Shown here piece after piece: positions 14,105 to 23,793 of a stretch of DNA of 64,000 bases; position 1 is the first letter of the stretch; each line of letters opens with the position of its first letter. A model generated the notes under the pieces. It was not told where the DNA came from. It saw only the letters and a list, made by a program, of their open reading frames with translations, and made no database searches. The position numbers were made by a program, and so were the translations under genes. Origin of the DNA: CAVQAH01 sp963784195. GTDB taxonomy: Bacteria; Acidobacteriota; Vicinamibacteria; Vicinamibacterales; 2-12-FULL-66-21. The stretch lies in contig CAWARA010000020.1 in NCBI GenBank assembly GCA_963784195.1, forward strand, positions 1,271,858 to 1,335,857. Reading direction: 5' to 3'.

Positions 14105-15127
14105 ATGCGACACATCATAGAAGTGGCGACTGCGGGAATGTCGCGTGCCGTCTGGTCGACACTTCTGTTCTTGCTCTGCACAATCGGTCCAGCCCGAGCT
14201 GCCTCCGCTCAGGTCTACAAGCTGGCCGACATGAACACCCGCCAGATTCAGGCGCTGGATCGACAACGAACCGTCGTCCTGATCCCGGGCGGTATCCTCG
14301 AGGAGCACGGGCCCTACCTTCCTTCCTACACCGACGGTTATGCGATCGAGGCCTACACCAGGGCGCTGGCGGCAGCTATTGTCGCCCGTCCGGGCTGGAC
14401 GGTGCTTGTGTTCCCGCAGATTCCTCTCGGCAACGACCCGGCGAACACGATAGGGGCGAGACGCTCTTTTCCGGGAAGCTATCCGGTGCGCATGGCCACG
14501 TTGCGCGCGATCTACATGGACTTGGCGAGCGAACTCGGCGACCAGGGGTTCCGCTGGATCCTCCTCGTGCACAATCACGGGGCGCCGAATCATCACAAAG
14601 CACTCAACCAGGCGTCAGATTACTTTCACGACACCTATGGCGGCACGATGGTGCACCTGTTCGGCCTGAAGCCCGTGTTCCTGTGTTGCGGCACGAAGGA
14701 TTCGGCGCTCTCGAAAGTCGCCCGTGCTGAAGAGGGCTTTACGGTCCACGCCGGCGCCGACGAACACAGCCAGCTGTTCTTCCTCCGCCCGGATTTGATC
14801 GCTCCCGACTTCGCCAAAGCTCCGTCAGTCACGGCACGCAACTTCGAGGACCACGTGCGGATCGCGAAGACCGAGGGGTGGCTTGGCTATTTCGGCGCGC
14901 CGGCGTTCGCCACGGCCGCGATGGGCGCGCAGGAGTTTCTGCGATCGTCCGAGAAGCTCATCGAGGTCGCGCTGCAGATTCTTGACGGCCTCGACTATCG
15001 CGCGATTCCCCGCTTTGCCGATGAGATGGATCCGCTGAACGTCGTCGGCGAACAACGCCAACTCGATTACGAGAGCGCCGTGGAGAAACGGCAATCGGAC
15101 TGGCTGAAGTCCCGCAAATTGCAGTGA
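14105..15127 (+). CDS. Creatininase-family (creatinine amidohydrolase-like) exported protein
   Basis: 340 residues with an N-terminal signal or anchor sequence (hydrophobic stretch about 12-34). Metal-binding motifs of the creatininase family are present: EEHGPYLP, TDGYAIEAYTR, the VHNHGAPNHH segment and HAGADEHSQLF. Known family members hydrolyse creatinine or related cyclic amides, or act in cofactor and formamide metabolism. Acidobacterial paralogues are mostly uncharacterised. The extracytoplasmic location is inferred from the signal. Its last codon and stop (CAG TGA) are also the first bases of the 5.5 kb tandem block, and a fragment of its middle is found at 8051-8122. Confidence 0.85.
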   Translation: MRHIIEVATAGMSRAVWSTLLFLLCTIGPARAASAQVYKLADMNTRQIQALDRQRTVVLIPGGILEEHGPYLPSYTDGYAIEAYTRALAAAIVARPGWTVLVFPQIPLGNDPANTIGARRSFPGSYPVRMATLRAIYMDLASELGDQGFRWILLVHNHGAPNHHKALNQASDYFHDTYGGTMVHLFGLKPVFLCCGTKDSALSKVARAEEGFTVHAGADEHSQLFFLRPDLIAPDFAKAPSVTARNFEDHVRIAKTEGWLGYFGAPAFATAAMGAQEFLRSSEKLIEVALQILDGLDYRAIPRFADEMDPLNVVGEQRQLDYESAVEKRQSDWLKSRKLQ

Positions 15128-15143
15128 CGGGCACCTGCTCTCT

Positions 15144-17575
15144 TCACTCGCCGCGCAGGGCGATCACCGGGTCAATCCTCGTCGCGCGCCGAGCCGGAAG
15201 CCACGAGGCGAACTCGGCCACCAGCAGCAGCATGGCCGCCACCACCAGGTAGATGAGCGGGTCCGCCGGATCGACTTCGAAGAGCGCCTGCTGCATCAGC
15301 CTCGTCACCGAGAACGCGCCCGCGACACCGAGTGCAATGCCGAGGAGCGTGAGCCGGCGGCCATGGCTGAGCACCATCCGCATGACCGCGCCGCGGCGAT
15401 GCGCCGAGCGCCATGCGAATGCCGATCTCATTCGTCCGGAACGCCACGAGGTGCGCCATCACGCTGTAGACGCCGAGGCTGGCGAGCACCAGCGCGAGCG
15501 CTGCGAATCCCGCCAGCAGCACCAGTGCCAGTCTACGGTCCGCGATGGTCTGTGCGATGCGCGTGGAGAGCGCTTGCGGTTGCAGCAGAGGGAGATCCGG
15601 GTCCACGGCCCGCAGGGCGTCGCGCACGACGGGCGCCATCGCGGCCGGACTCAGGTTGGTGCGCACCAAGATGTTGGTGAAGGTCTCCGGCCGCTGCAGC
15701 GCCGGCAGAAAGTAGTCCGCCTCGGGCGGTGTGTTCAGGCCGGTGCTGCGCGCATCGGCGACCACCCCGACAATCTGCGACGGCAGTTGTCCCATGCCCG
15801 TGATCAAACTGCGGCCAATCGGATCTTCACCGGGAAAGTGCCGCCGGGCGAAAGTCTCGTTGACGATGACGACGTGCGGTACCCGTGCACTGTCGCGCTC
15901 GTCGAAATCGCGCCCGGCGCGAATGGGAATTCGCAGCGTCGTGAAGTACGCCGGTGACACGAGGTGGCGGTTCGCGTTCGGGCGTTCGCTCATCGGCGGC
16001 ACGGGTCGGCCGATCACGGCCACCGGGGCCGGCGTCTGCGCGCCGGTCAGCGGCACGCGATCGGTGAGCGCCGCAGAGGTACTGCCCGGCAGCGCCGCAA
16101 GGCGTTTGATAGAACTGCTCGTAGAATGCGACCAGCTTGTCACTGTCGTAGCGCTGCGGTGGCAGAACCAGTTGCGCCGTGAAGACACCCTCTGGCTCGA
16201 AACCGGGCGCCACTCGCTGGAGACGAGCGAAGCTCGTCACGAGCAGGCCGGCGGCGATGAGCAACACGAGCGACACCGACACTTCGGCGACCAGGAGGCT
16301 CGAACGCAAACGCTGACCGGCGCCGGTGGAGCCGCGGCTCGCTTCCTTGAGCGTCTCGTTCACGTTCACACGGGCAGCCTGCAACGCGGGCAGCAGGCCG
16401 ATGGCCAGCCCGGTCACGAGCGTTATCAGCAACGAGAACGCCACGGCCACCGGATCGAGCCGAATCTCCACGGCCCGCGGAATCAAGTCGGCCCCCAAGG
16501 TGACCACGGCACCGAGCGCCCACTTCGCGAGCAGCATGCCCACTGCGCCGCCGAGCATTGCTACGAGCATGCTTTCCGTCACCAGTTGGCCCACCACGTC
16601 GGCTCGAGTGGCGCCGAGCGCGAGGCGCCCAGCGATCTCCTTGCGCCGACCGGCGAAGCGCGCCAGCAGCAGGTTGGCGATGTTCGCGCACGCGATCAGA
16701 AGCACGCAGCCGACCGCCCCGAACAGCATCAGATAGCTGCGACGCTGCTCACCCACGGCATCGTCGAGGAGCGGCACCACCTCGATCTGCGAGGGCGCAT
16801 CCACGTTCGACGGGTTCGCCGCGCGGTAGCCGGCGGCGATGACGTCCATGGCCTCGCGAGCCTGGACCAGGGAAAGGCCCGGCCGCAGCCGTGCGATTGC
16901 CTGAAAGAAGTAACCGCCGTTGTTCAATTGCGAGGGCGCGAGAAAGGGCACCTCGGCGGGCCGTGGCACCCAGATCTGAAACTGATTCAGGGGAAAGGCC
17001 GACACAGCTTCCGGCAGGACGCCGATGATGGTGTACGGTGCGCCGTTCAGCGTCAGCGCCTGTCCCAGAATAGACGGGTCGCGGTTGAAGCGCTCCTGCC
17101 AGATGCGATGGCTGACGAGCACGACGTGCTCGCCTCCAGGCCTGTCCTCGTCTGCCGAGAAATTGCGCCCCAGCAAGGGCTCCAGCCCCAGCGCCGGCAA
17201 CAGCGAGGCGGAGGCGTGAAGCCCGACGAGTTGGGCCGGGTCTCCCCTTCCGGTCAACGTGAATGCATTCCCTGCTGAAAGCGCGAGATCGCTGAAGACC
17301 TGCTGCCGCTGCTGCACCTCGAGGTAGCGCGGGTAGGAAAAGCCAACACGCGTGAGGTTCTGCGCCTCGTTCGTCGAGCTCAACCTGACCAGGCGCCCCG
17401 GCTCGCGATAAGGCAGCGGATGGAGAAAGACCGAGTTGATCACGCTGAAGAGCGCGACGTTGGCGCCGATGCCGAGCCCGAGGCCGACGATGGCGACGAG
17501 CGTGAACCCCGGCGACTTCCGGAGCTGACGGACCGCGTAGCGGAGCTCCAAATGCACGGCGACCTCCCGCCTCAT
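15144..17575 (-). CDS. ADOP-type MacB/FtsX permease, copy A (two frameshifts)
   Basis: About 810 residues when restored. The order is an N-terminal helix ('GFTLVAIVGLGLGIGANVALFSV'), a MacB-type periplasmic domain, a three-helix FtsX unit ('LFGAVGCVLLIACANIANLLLARFAGRRKEIA'), a second periplasmic domain, and a C-terminal FtsX unit ending 'RIDPVIALRGE'. This duplicated layout is typical of acidobacterial orphan permeases, which lack an adjacent MacB ATPase, and none is encoded here. Substrate unknown. Relative to copy B there is an extra base near 16109 and another near 15391, both breaking the frame in the C-terminal half. Confidence 0.9.
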
Positions 17576-17671
17576 TCTGGCTCAAAACGTCGGCTCGCCG
17601 TTCGGCCGTACTTCTTCTACCATGAGGGTCACCACTCGACGGCGGTGCTTCGAATCGTGGTGAAGAAGCTG

Positions 17672-18200
17672 ATGGCGCCCGGCGACATCGTCCGGCACGC
17701 GGACTATCCGCAGTGGGGACGCGGGTACGTGATCCGCGCGAAGAAGAACTCGTCCGACGTCTTCTTCCAGTGGGGCGGAAAACGAAGGATTGACCGCGGG
17801 CGAGCCGCTCGAACCCAGTCGGGCGAGTGGAGTCGAGGCGGAGTTGTTCGCACTGTGCGCCGGCTTGTCGTCGAGATCGTGGTCACGGGGCCACCACAGC
17901 GTCTACGCCATCGAGCTCGATCGGGCGGTCTGGAAGAACCGCGCCTTCCGCGAGCGTAATCCTGGCGGCGCGACGGCCGGGTGTTTGTACATCGGGGTGA
18001 CCGGGCTCACGCCCGAAGAGCGGTTCGAGCGTCACCGGGTGGGAACGCAGTCGGGACGCTTCGTCCGCGCCCATGGCCTCAGGCTGAGGCTCGACCTGGT
18101 GGAGGGGTTCTCGCGTTTGCCGCACCGGATTGCTGCCTGCATGGAACCGAAACTCGCTGCATGGTTACGGGCACAGGGGTTCGCGGTGTGGCAGAACTGA
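17672..18200 (+). CDS. DUF3553-GIY-YIG-like protein, copy A (frameshifted)
   Basis: The N-terminal ~45 residues ('MAPGDIVRHADYPQWGRGYVIRAKKNSSDVFFQWGGKRRI') match DUF3553, a small SH3-like module. After one extra base near 17787 the C-terminal part resumes in another frame ('HSVYAIELD...GCLYIGVTGLTPEERFERH...CMEPKLAAWLRAQGF'), with the pattern of a GIY-YIG nuclease domain. It is divergent from the ADOP gene and 19 bp upstream of greB. Copy B is unbroken, so the ancestral gene was a single frame. Confidence 0.65.
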
Positions 18201-18219
18201 CGCGCCGCGATCTATTCCT

Positions 18220-18708
18220 ATGAGTGACGAGGTCAAGAACTACATCACGCCGGGCGGCTATCGACGACTACAGGAGGAGCTCGCACGTCTGTGGAAGGTG
18301 GAGCGGCCGCCGATCGTCACGACCGTCACGTGGGCCGCGGGCAACGGCGACCGCTCGGAGAATGGCGACTACATCTACGGAAAGCGGAAGCTGCGCGAAA
18401 TCGACCGGCGTATCCGCTATCTGTCGAAGAGTCTCGATCGCGCCGTGGTGGTCGACAACTCGGGCAAGACGCACGATCGGGTACATTTCGGCGCGACCGT
18501 CACGATCCTCTACGAGACCGGCGACGAGCGCGAGGTCACCATTGTGGGCGTGGACGAGCTCGATTCCGGCGACACACGCGTGTCCTGGCGCTCTCCCCTG
18601 GCCAGGGCGCTGCTGACGGCAAGGGTCGGAGACACGGTAACACTCCGCGCGCCGCGTGGACCCGAGCGCCTCGAGATCATCGCGGTGCGCTACGACGAGC
18701 TGCGATAG
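18220..18708 (+). CDS. greB: GreA/GreB-family transcription elongation factor, copy A
   Basis: 162 residues. The N-terminal coiled coil ('ITPGGYRRLQEELARLWKVERP...RKLREIDRRIRYLSKSLD') has the acidic tip region 'GNGDRSENGDYIYGKR', typical of GreB. A C-terminal FKBP-like Gre domain follows ('VHFGATVTILYETGDER...DTVTLRAPRGPERLEIIAVRYD'). Gre factors enter the RNA polymerase secondary channel and stimulate cleavage of backtracked RNA. The start at 18220 (MSDEVKNYI) lies 19 bp after the GIY-YIG gene. It converges on tetR, with the stop codons 7 bp apart. Confidence 0.92.
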   Translation: MSDEVKNYITPGGYRRLQEELARLWKVERPPIVTTVTWAAGNGDRSENGDYIYGKRKLREIDRRIRYLSKSLDRAVVVDNSGKTHDRVHFGATVTILYETGDEREVTIVGVDELDSGDTRVSWRSPLARALLTARVGDTVTLRAPRGPERLEIIAVRYDELR

Positions 18709-18715
18709 CCGACCG

Positions 18716-19471
18716 TCAATCCTCTCGGGGTTTCTTGAGCGAATCGCTTGTGACGCTGCTGTCGAACGGTTTCGCCGTGCGCCTGGATGGCCCATAGCGA
18801 GCGAGGAACGTCTGGACCCCCTCTCGCGCGCGGGCGATCACGTGCTCCCTGGGCGGGACCGTCCCGACCAGCATCGCGCGGTCGAGGGGCTCGCCCACTA
18901 CGAGATACGCGAACTGCGCGGCCGCGAGGCGCTCGTCGGCCACGCGCAGCAGCCCGATCTGTCCAAGATGCGCGAACCCCGCCGCCAGCGCCTCGAGCAC
19001 CTGACCGGGCGCCCGATCGAAGTATTTGGCTCCGAGTGCCGGAAACTCGCGCGCCTCGCCGATCAGGAGCCGCCGAAGCGCGACCACCTCGGGACGCATG
19101 ATTTGGAGTGCCAGCCGGCGCCCCAGGTCGTCGAGGGTGGAGTGCAGGTTCGCAGGCGTGACTCCGACCGTGAACTCCTGGCGCACGCCGCGAGCAAAGG
19201 TCTCCGCGAATGCCATGACGTCCGTCACGATCCCGATGAAGAGCGCGCCCTTGTCGGCATAGTTGTTGTACAAGGTGCGCTTCGTGAGGCCGGCCAGCGC
19301 CGCGATCTCCTCCATCGTCGTGCCCGCATAGCCCTTGCGCAGGAACAGCTCGCGCGCAGCCTCGACGACAGCCGCCCGCGAGCGGACGACGCGCGGATCA
19401 TCCGCCCGTGGGCCCGCAGGGCGTCGAGCACGCCGTCGTCGCCCCGCGGCCCGTTTGACAGTTACACTCAT
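18716..19471 (-). CDS. TetR-family regulator, copy A
   Basis: 251 residues. A basic N-terminal tail is followed by the DNA-binding helices 'RAAVVEAARELFLRKGYAGTTMEEIAALAGLTKRTLYNNYADKGALF' (about 30-75) and a C-terminal domain like that of AcrR-type regulators. It is divergent from the DUF998 membrane gene 56 bp away. A perfect TATAAT (minus strand, 19486-19481) lies only 10 bp from its ATG, so its transcript may be leaderless. This copy has the intact stop codon that copy B has lost. Confidence 0.9.
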   Translation of the reverse strand: MSVTVKRAAGRRRRARRPAGPRADDPRVVRSRAAVVEAARELFLRKGYAGTTMEEIAALAGLTKRTLYNNYADKGALFIGIVTDVMAFAETFARGVRQEFTVGVTPANLHSTLDDLGRRLALQIMRPEVVALRRLLIGEAREFPALGAKYFDRAPGQVLEALAAGFAHLGQIGLLRVADERLAAAQFAYLVVGEPLDRAMLVGTVPPREHVIARAREGVQTFLARYGPSRRTAKPFDSSVTSDSLKKPRED

Positions 19472-19477
19472 GAGTAA

Positions 19478-19509
19478 AGTATTATACCGAGGAGTCTACA
19501 AGAAATACT
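19478..19509. promoter_or_regulatory. Divergent promoter/operator between tetR and DUF998, copy A
   Basis: On the minus strand a TATAAT box (19481-19486) serves tetR. On the plus strand TTGACA (19455-19460) and TATTAT (19480-19485), 19 bp apart, could serve the DUF998 gene. The arms AGTATT (19478-19483) and AATACT (19504-19509) form an inverted repeat over both -10 boxes, where a TetR dimer would shut off both genes. The same arms with the same 20-bp spacer occur in copy B. Confidence 0.55.
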
Positions 19510-19527
19510 GACGACGGAGCGGACATC

Positions 19528-20172
19528 ATGGCATCCAACGAGGCTGCAGTCGATCGTCGCGCGGTAGACACCTGGTCCTTGCTCCGCTGGGGAGTGCTGG
19601 CGGGCCCGTTCTATCTCACCGTTGGCCTGATTCAGGCGCTGGTCCGGGATGGCTTCGACCTCGGGCGCCACCCGCTCAGCGTGCTGGCGAATGGACCCGG
19701 TGGGTGGGTCCAGACGGCGAACTTCGTGCTCACTGGCCTGATGGTGCTCGCAGCGGCCGCGGGATTCGCGCGCGTGCTGGGCCCGAGACGCGCGGTGACG
19801 TGGTTCCTCGGCGGCTACGGTCTGGCCATGATCGTGGCGGCCATATTCCCCGCCGATCCGGTGGACGGGTTCCCTCCAGGCACGCCCGAAGGATTTCCCA
19901 CGTCGATCAGCACGACCGGGCTGGTGCACTTCATCGCGGGAGCGCTGGCCTTCACCTTTCTCGCCCTCAGTGGTCTTGCTGCCGCGTGGACGATGACGCG
20001 CCGGCGCGTGCCGTCACTCGCGCTAGTGTCGCTTCTCAGCGGTCTCGTCGTCGTGTTCGGATTCTTCGGTGGCATCGTGTTGCCGATCGGAATCCTGGGC
20101 ATCTGGCTCGCCGTGGTCGTGGGCTGGGCCTGGCTCGCGGTCATGTCGCTCCGCCTGAACCGGCTGGCGTGA
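19528..20172 (+). CDS. DUF998 integral membrane protein, copy A
   Basis: 214 residues with about six transmembrane helices and the family features 'HPLSVLANGPGGWVQTANFVLTGLMVL', 'AIFPADPVDGFPPGTPEG' and 'GLVHFIAGALAFTFLALSG'. The family is related in topology to Frag1/DUF998 proteins of unknown function. The ATG at 19528 has GGAGCGG upstream. The position opposite a TetR gene suggests control by that repressor. It ends 'LRLNRLA', unlike copy B, whose 3' end differs. Confidence 0.85.
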   Translation: MASNEAAVDRRAVDTWSLLRWGVLAGPFYLTVGLIQALVRDGFDLGRHPLSVLANGPGGWVQTANFVLTGLMVLAAAAGFARVLGPRRAVTWFLGGYGLAMIVAAIFPADPVDGFPPGTPEGFPTSISTTGLVHFIAGALAFTFLALSGLAAAWTMTRRRVPSLALVSLLSGLVVVFGFFGGIVLPIGILGIWLAVVVGWAWLAVMSLRLNRLA

Positions 20173-20207
20173 GCGACGAGGGTAAGAGCTGACCCCTCTC
20201 CACTGTT

Positions 20208-20585
20208 TCACCGCGACACGGGACGTTTTAGGAACAACGTATAGACGACTTTGGTCATCAACGTGTTGAACATCGCAGTCGCGGATACCAGTTCCCACCC
20301 CTCGGCTCCGGCGCTGGCCAGTTCCGGTTGGAGTGATGCTCGATCTTTAGTCTCGACGACCCGGTATTCCCATTCTTGGCGCATGCTGATCTCCTGATAG
20401 TCGAGGTCCTGGATGTCGAGATCCAATGCCGATGCGAGAGCCTTTTTCGACTGAAGCGATGCCGAGGCTTCGCTCTCGATGCGCTGTATGGTCCGGAGGT
20501 TGAGCCCGGACGCTATTGCCAGTTCTTCCTGAGACCACGACTTCTCTTTTCTGGCCTTGAGCACTAAGTCCGCATTGATCTTCAT
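20208..20585 (-). CDS. XRE-type HTH protein with DUF4177-like C-domain, copy A
   Basis: 125 residues. Residues 1-60 are a Cro/CI-type helix-turn-helix ('VLKARKEKSWSQEELAIASGLNLRTIQRIESE'). Residues 75-125 ('EWEYRVVE...LASAGAEGWELVSATA...YTLFLKRP') match the small DUF4177 domain. The start was taken at MKINADL because upstream codons have no homology signal. The product is likely a small DNA-binding sensor; targets unknown. It converges on the DUF998 gene. Confidence 0.85.
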   Translation of the reverse strand: MKINADLVLKARKEKSWSQEELAIASGLNLRTIQRIESEASASLQSKKALASALDLDIQDLDYQEISMRQEWEYRVVETKDRASLQPELASAGAEGWELVSATAMFNTLMTKVVYTLFLKRPVSR

Positions 20586-20718
20586 CGACAGTCCTGACCC
20601 TGGTGGTTGGTGACTCCCACCTTCCGGCACTTCTGAGGAAATCGCTACGGCGTTCGGGCGAATAACGGCCGACGACGATACGACAGTAATACGACACAGT
20701 GACCGGGCACCTGTTCTC

Positions 20719-23150
20719 TCACTCGCCGCGCAGGGCGATCACCGGGTCAATCCTCGTCGCGCGCCGAGCCGGAAGCCACGAGGCGAACTCGGCCACCAGC
20801 AGCAGCATGGCCGCCACCACCAGGTAGATGAGCGGGTCCGCCGGATCGACTTCGAAGAGCGCCTGCTGCATCAGCCTCGTCACCGAGAACGCGCCCGCGA
20901 CACCGAGTGCAATGCCAAGGAGCGTGAGCCGGCGACCATGGCTGAGCACCATCCGCATGACCGCGCGCGGCGATGCGCCGAGCGCCATGCGAATGCCGAT
21001 CTCATTCGTCCGGAACGCCACGAGGTGCGCCATCACGCTATAGACGCCGAGGCTGGCGAGCACCAGCGCGAGCGCTGCGAATCCCGCCAGCAGCACCAGT
21101 GCAAGTCTACGGTCCGCGATGGTCTGTGCGATGCGCGTGGAGAGCGCTTGCGGTTGCAGCAGAGGGAGATCCGGATCCACGGCCCGCAGGGCGTCGCGCA
21201 CGACGGGCGCCATCGCGGCCGGACTCAGGTTGGTGCGCACCAAGATGTTGGTGAAGGTCTCCGGCCGCTGCAGCGCCGGCAGAAAGTAGTCCGCCTCGGG
21301 CGGTGTGTTCAGGCCGGTGCTGCGCGCATCGGCGACCACCCCGACAATCTGCGACGGCAGTTGTCCCATGCCCGTGATCAAACTGCGGCCAATCGGATCT
21401 TCACCGGGAAAGTGCCGCCGGGCGAAAGTCTCGTTGACGATGACGACGTGCGGTACCCGTGCACTGTCGCGCTCGTCGAAATCGCGCCCGGCGCGAATGG
21501 GAATTCGCAGCGTCGCGAAGTACGCCGGTGACACGAGGTGGCGGTTCGCGTTCGGGCGTTCGCTCATCGGCGGCACGGGTCGGCCGATCACGGCCACCGG
21601 GGCCGGCGTCTGCGCGCCGGTCAGCGGCACGCGATCGGTGAGCGCCGCAGAGGTACTGCCCGGCAGCGCCGCAAGGCGTTTGTAGAACTGCTCGTAGAAT
21701 GCGACCAGCTTGTCACTGTCGTAGCGCTGCGGTGGCAGAACCAGTTGCGCCGTGAAGACACCCTCTGGCTCGAAACCGGGCGCCACTCGCTGGAGACGAG
21801 CGAAGCTCGTCACGAGCAGGCCGGCGGCGATGAGCAACACGAGCGACACCGACACTTCGGCGACCAGGAGGCTCGAACGCAAACGCTGACCGGCGCCGGT
21901 GGAGCCGCGGCTCGCTTCCTTGAGCGTCTCGTTCACGTTCACACGGGCAGCCTGCAACGCGGGCAGCAGGCCGATGGCCAGCCCGGTCACGAGCGTTATC
22001 AGCAACGAGAACGCCACGGCCACCGGATCGAGCCGAATCTCCACGGCCCGCGGAATCAAGTCGGCCCCCAAGGTGACCACGGCACCGAGCGCCCACTGCG
22101 CGAGCAGCATGCCCACTGCGCCGCCGAGCATTGCCACGAGCATGCTCTCCGTCACCAGTTGGCCCACCACGTCGGCTCGAGTGGCGCCGAGCGCGAGGCG
22201 CGCCAGCGATCTCCTTGCGCCGACCGGCGAAGCGCGCCAGCAGCAGGTTGGCGATGTTCGCGCACGCGATCAGAAGCACGCAGCCGACCGCCCCGAACAG
22301 CATCAGATAGCTGCGACGCTGCTCACCCACGGCATCGTCGAGGAGCGGCACCACCTCGATCTGCGAGGGCGCATCCACGTTCGCCGGGTTCGCCGCGCGG
22401 TAGCCGGCGGCGATGACGTCCATGGCCTCGCGAGCTTGGACCAGGGAAAGGCCCGGCCGCAGCCGTGCGATTGCCTGAAAGAAGTAACCGCCGTTGTTCA
22501 ATTGCGAGGGCGCGAGAAAGGGCACCTCGGCGGGCCGTGGCACCCAGATTTGAAACTGATTCAGGGGAAAGGCCGACGACAGCTTCCGGCAGGACGCCGA
22601 TGATGGTGTACGGTGCGCCGTTCAGCGTCAGCGCCTGTCCCAGAATAGACGGGTCGCGGTTGAAGCGCTCCTGCCAGATGCGATGGCTGACGAGCACTAC
22701 GTGCTCGCCTCCAGGCCTGTCCTCGTCTGCCGAGAAATTGCGCCCCAGCAAGGGCTCCAGCCCCAGCGCCGGCAATAGCGAGGCGGAGGCGTGAAGCCCG
22801 ACGAGTTGGGCCGGGTCTCCCCTTCCGGTCAACGTGAATGCATTCCCTGCTGAAAGCGCGAGATCGCTGAAGACCTGCTGCCGCTGCTGCACCTCGAGGT
22901 AGCGCGGGTAGGAAAAGCCAACACGCGTGAGGTTCTGCGCCTCGTTCGTCGAGCTCAACCTGACCAGGCGCCCCGGCTCGCGATAAGGCAGCGGATGGAG
23001 AAAGACCGAGTTGATCACGCTGAAGAGCGCGACGTTGGCGCCGATGCCGAGCCCGAGGCCGACGATGGCGACGAGCGTGAACCCGGGCGACTTCCGGAGC
23101 TGACGGACCGCGTAGCGGAGCTCCAAATGCACGGCGACCTCCAGCCTCAT
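20719..23150 (-). CDS. ADOP-type MacB/FtsX permease, copy B (two frameshifts)
   Basis: Same protein as copy A with the same domain order. The frame is intact from about 22170 to the stop at 20719 (483 residues including the last two periplasmic/FtsX parts) and from the start at 23150 to about 22577. Extra bases near 22577 and 22201 break the N-terminal half, exactly where copy A is intact. The start MRLEVAVHLELRYAVRQL is used in both copies. Confidence 0.9.
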
Positions 23151-23246
23151 TCTGGCTCAAAACGTCGGCTCGCCGTTCGGCCGTACTTCTTCTACCATGA
23201 GGGTCACCACTCGACGGCGGTGCTTCGAATCGTGGTGAAGAAGCTG

Positions 23247-23774
23247 ATGGCGCCCGGCGACATCGTCCGGCACGCGGACTATCCGCAGTGGGGACGCGGG
23301 TACGTGATCCGCGCGAAGAAGAACTCGTCCGACGTCTTCTTCCAGTGGGGCGGAAAACGAAGGATTGCCGCGGGCGAGCCGCTCGAACCCAGTCGGGCGA
23401 GTGGAGTCGAGGCGGAATTGTTCGCACTGTGCGCCGGCTTGTCGTCGAGATCGTGGTCACGGGGCCACCACAGCGTCTACGCCATCGAGCTCGATCGGGC
23501 GGTCTGGAAGAACCGCGCCTTCCGCGAGCGTAATCCTGGCGGCGCGACGGCCGGGTGCTTGTACATCGGGGTGACCGGGCTCACGCCCGAAGAGCGGTTC
23601 GAGCGTCACCGGGTGGGAACGCAGTCGGGACGCTTCGTCCGCGCCCATGGCCTCAGGCTGAGGCTCGACCTGGTGGAGGGGTTCTCGCGCCTGCCGCACC
23701 GGATTGCTGCCTGCATGGAACCGAAACTCGCCGCATGGTTACGGGCACAGGGGTTCGCGGTGTGGCAGAACTGA
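23247..23774 (+). CDS. DUF3553-GIY-YIG-like fusion protein, copy B (intact)
   Basis: 175 residues from ATG 23247; in-frame GTGs at 23232 and 23235 are alternatives. Residues 1-45 are DUF3553-like ('PGDIVRHADYPQWGRGYVIR'). Residues 70-175 resemble a GIY-YIG domain: 'YAIEL' for the first strand, 'CLYIGVT' for the YIG motif, Arg and His in 'ERFERHRVG', and a candidate catalytic Glu in 'CMEPKLA'. Such domains cut or process DNA. Because the first motif is degenerate (YAI, not GIY), activity is not assured. It is 19 bp upstream of greB, in the same direction. Confidence 0.65.
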   Translation: MAPGDIVRHADYPQWGRGYVIRAKKNSSDVFFQWGGKRRIAAGEPLEPSRASGVEAELFALCAGLSSRSWSRGHHSVYAIELDRAVWKNRAFRERNPGGATAGCLYIGVTGLTPEERFERHRVGTQSGRFVRAHGLRLRLDLVEGFSRLPHRIAACMEPKLAAWLRAQGFAVWQN

Positions 23775-23793
23775 TGCGCCGCGATCTATTCCT

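Larger units (their letters stand above)
15122..20696. repeat. 5.5 kb tandem direct repeat, copy A
   Basis: The block holds ADOP (-), DUF3553/GIY-YIG (+), greB (+), tetR (-), DUF998 (+) and XRE-DUF4177 (-). Copy A is about 5,575 bp and begins within the last six bases of the creatininase gene. It is followed immediately by copy B in the same orientation. The offset between aligned positions is about 5,575 bases over most of the length. Differences are scattered substitutions, several 1-2 bp indels, and a ~26 bp length change after the DUF998 gene. Confidence 0.95.
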
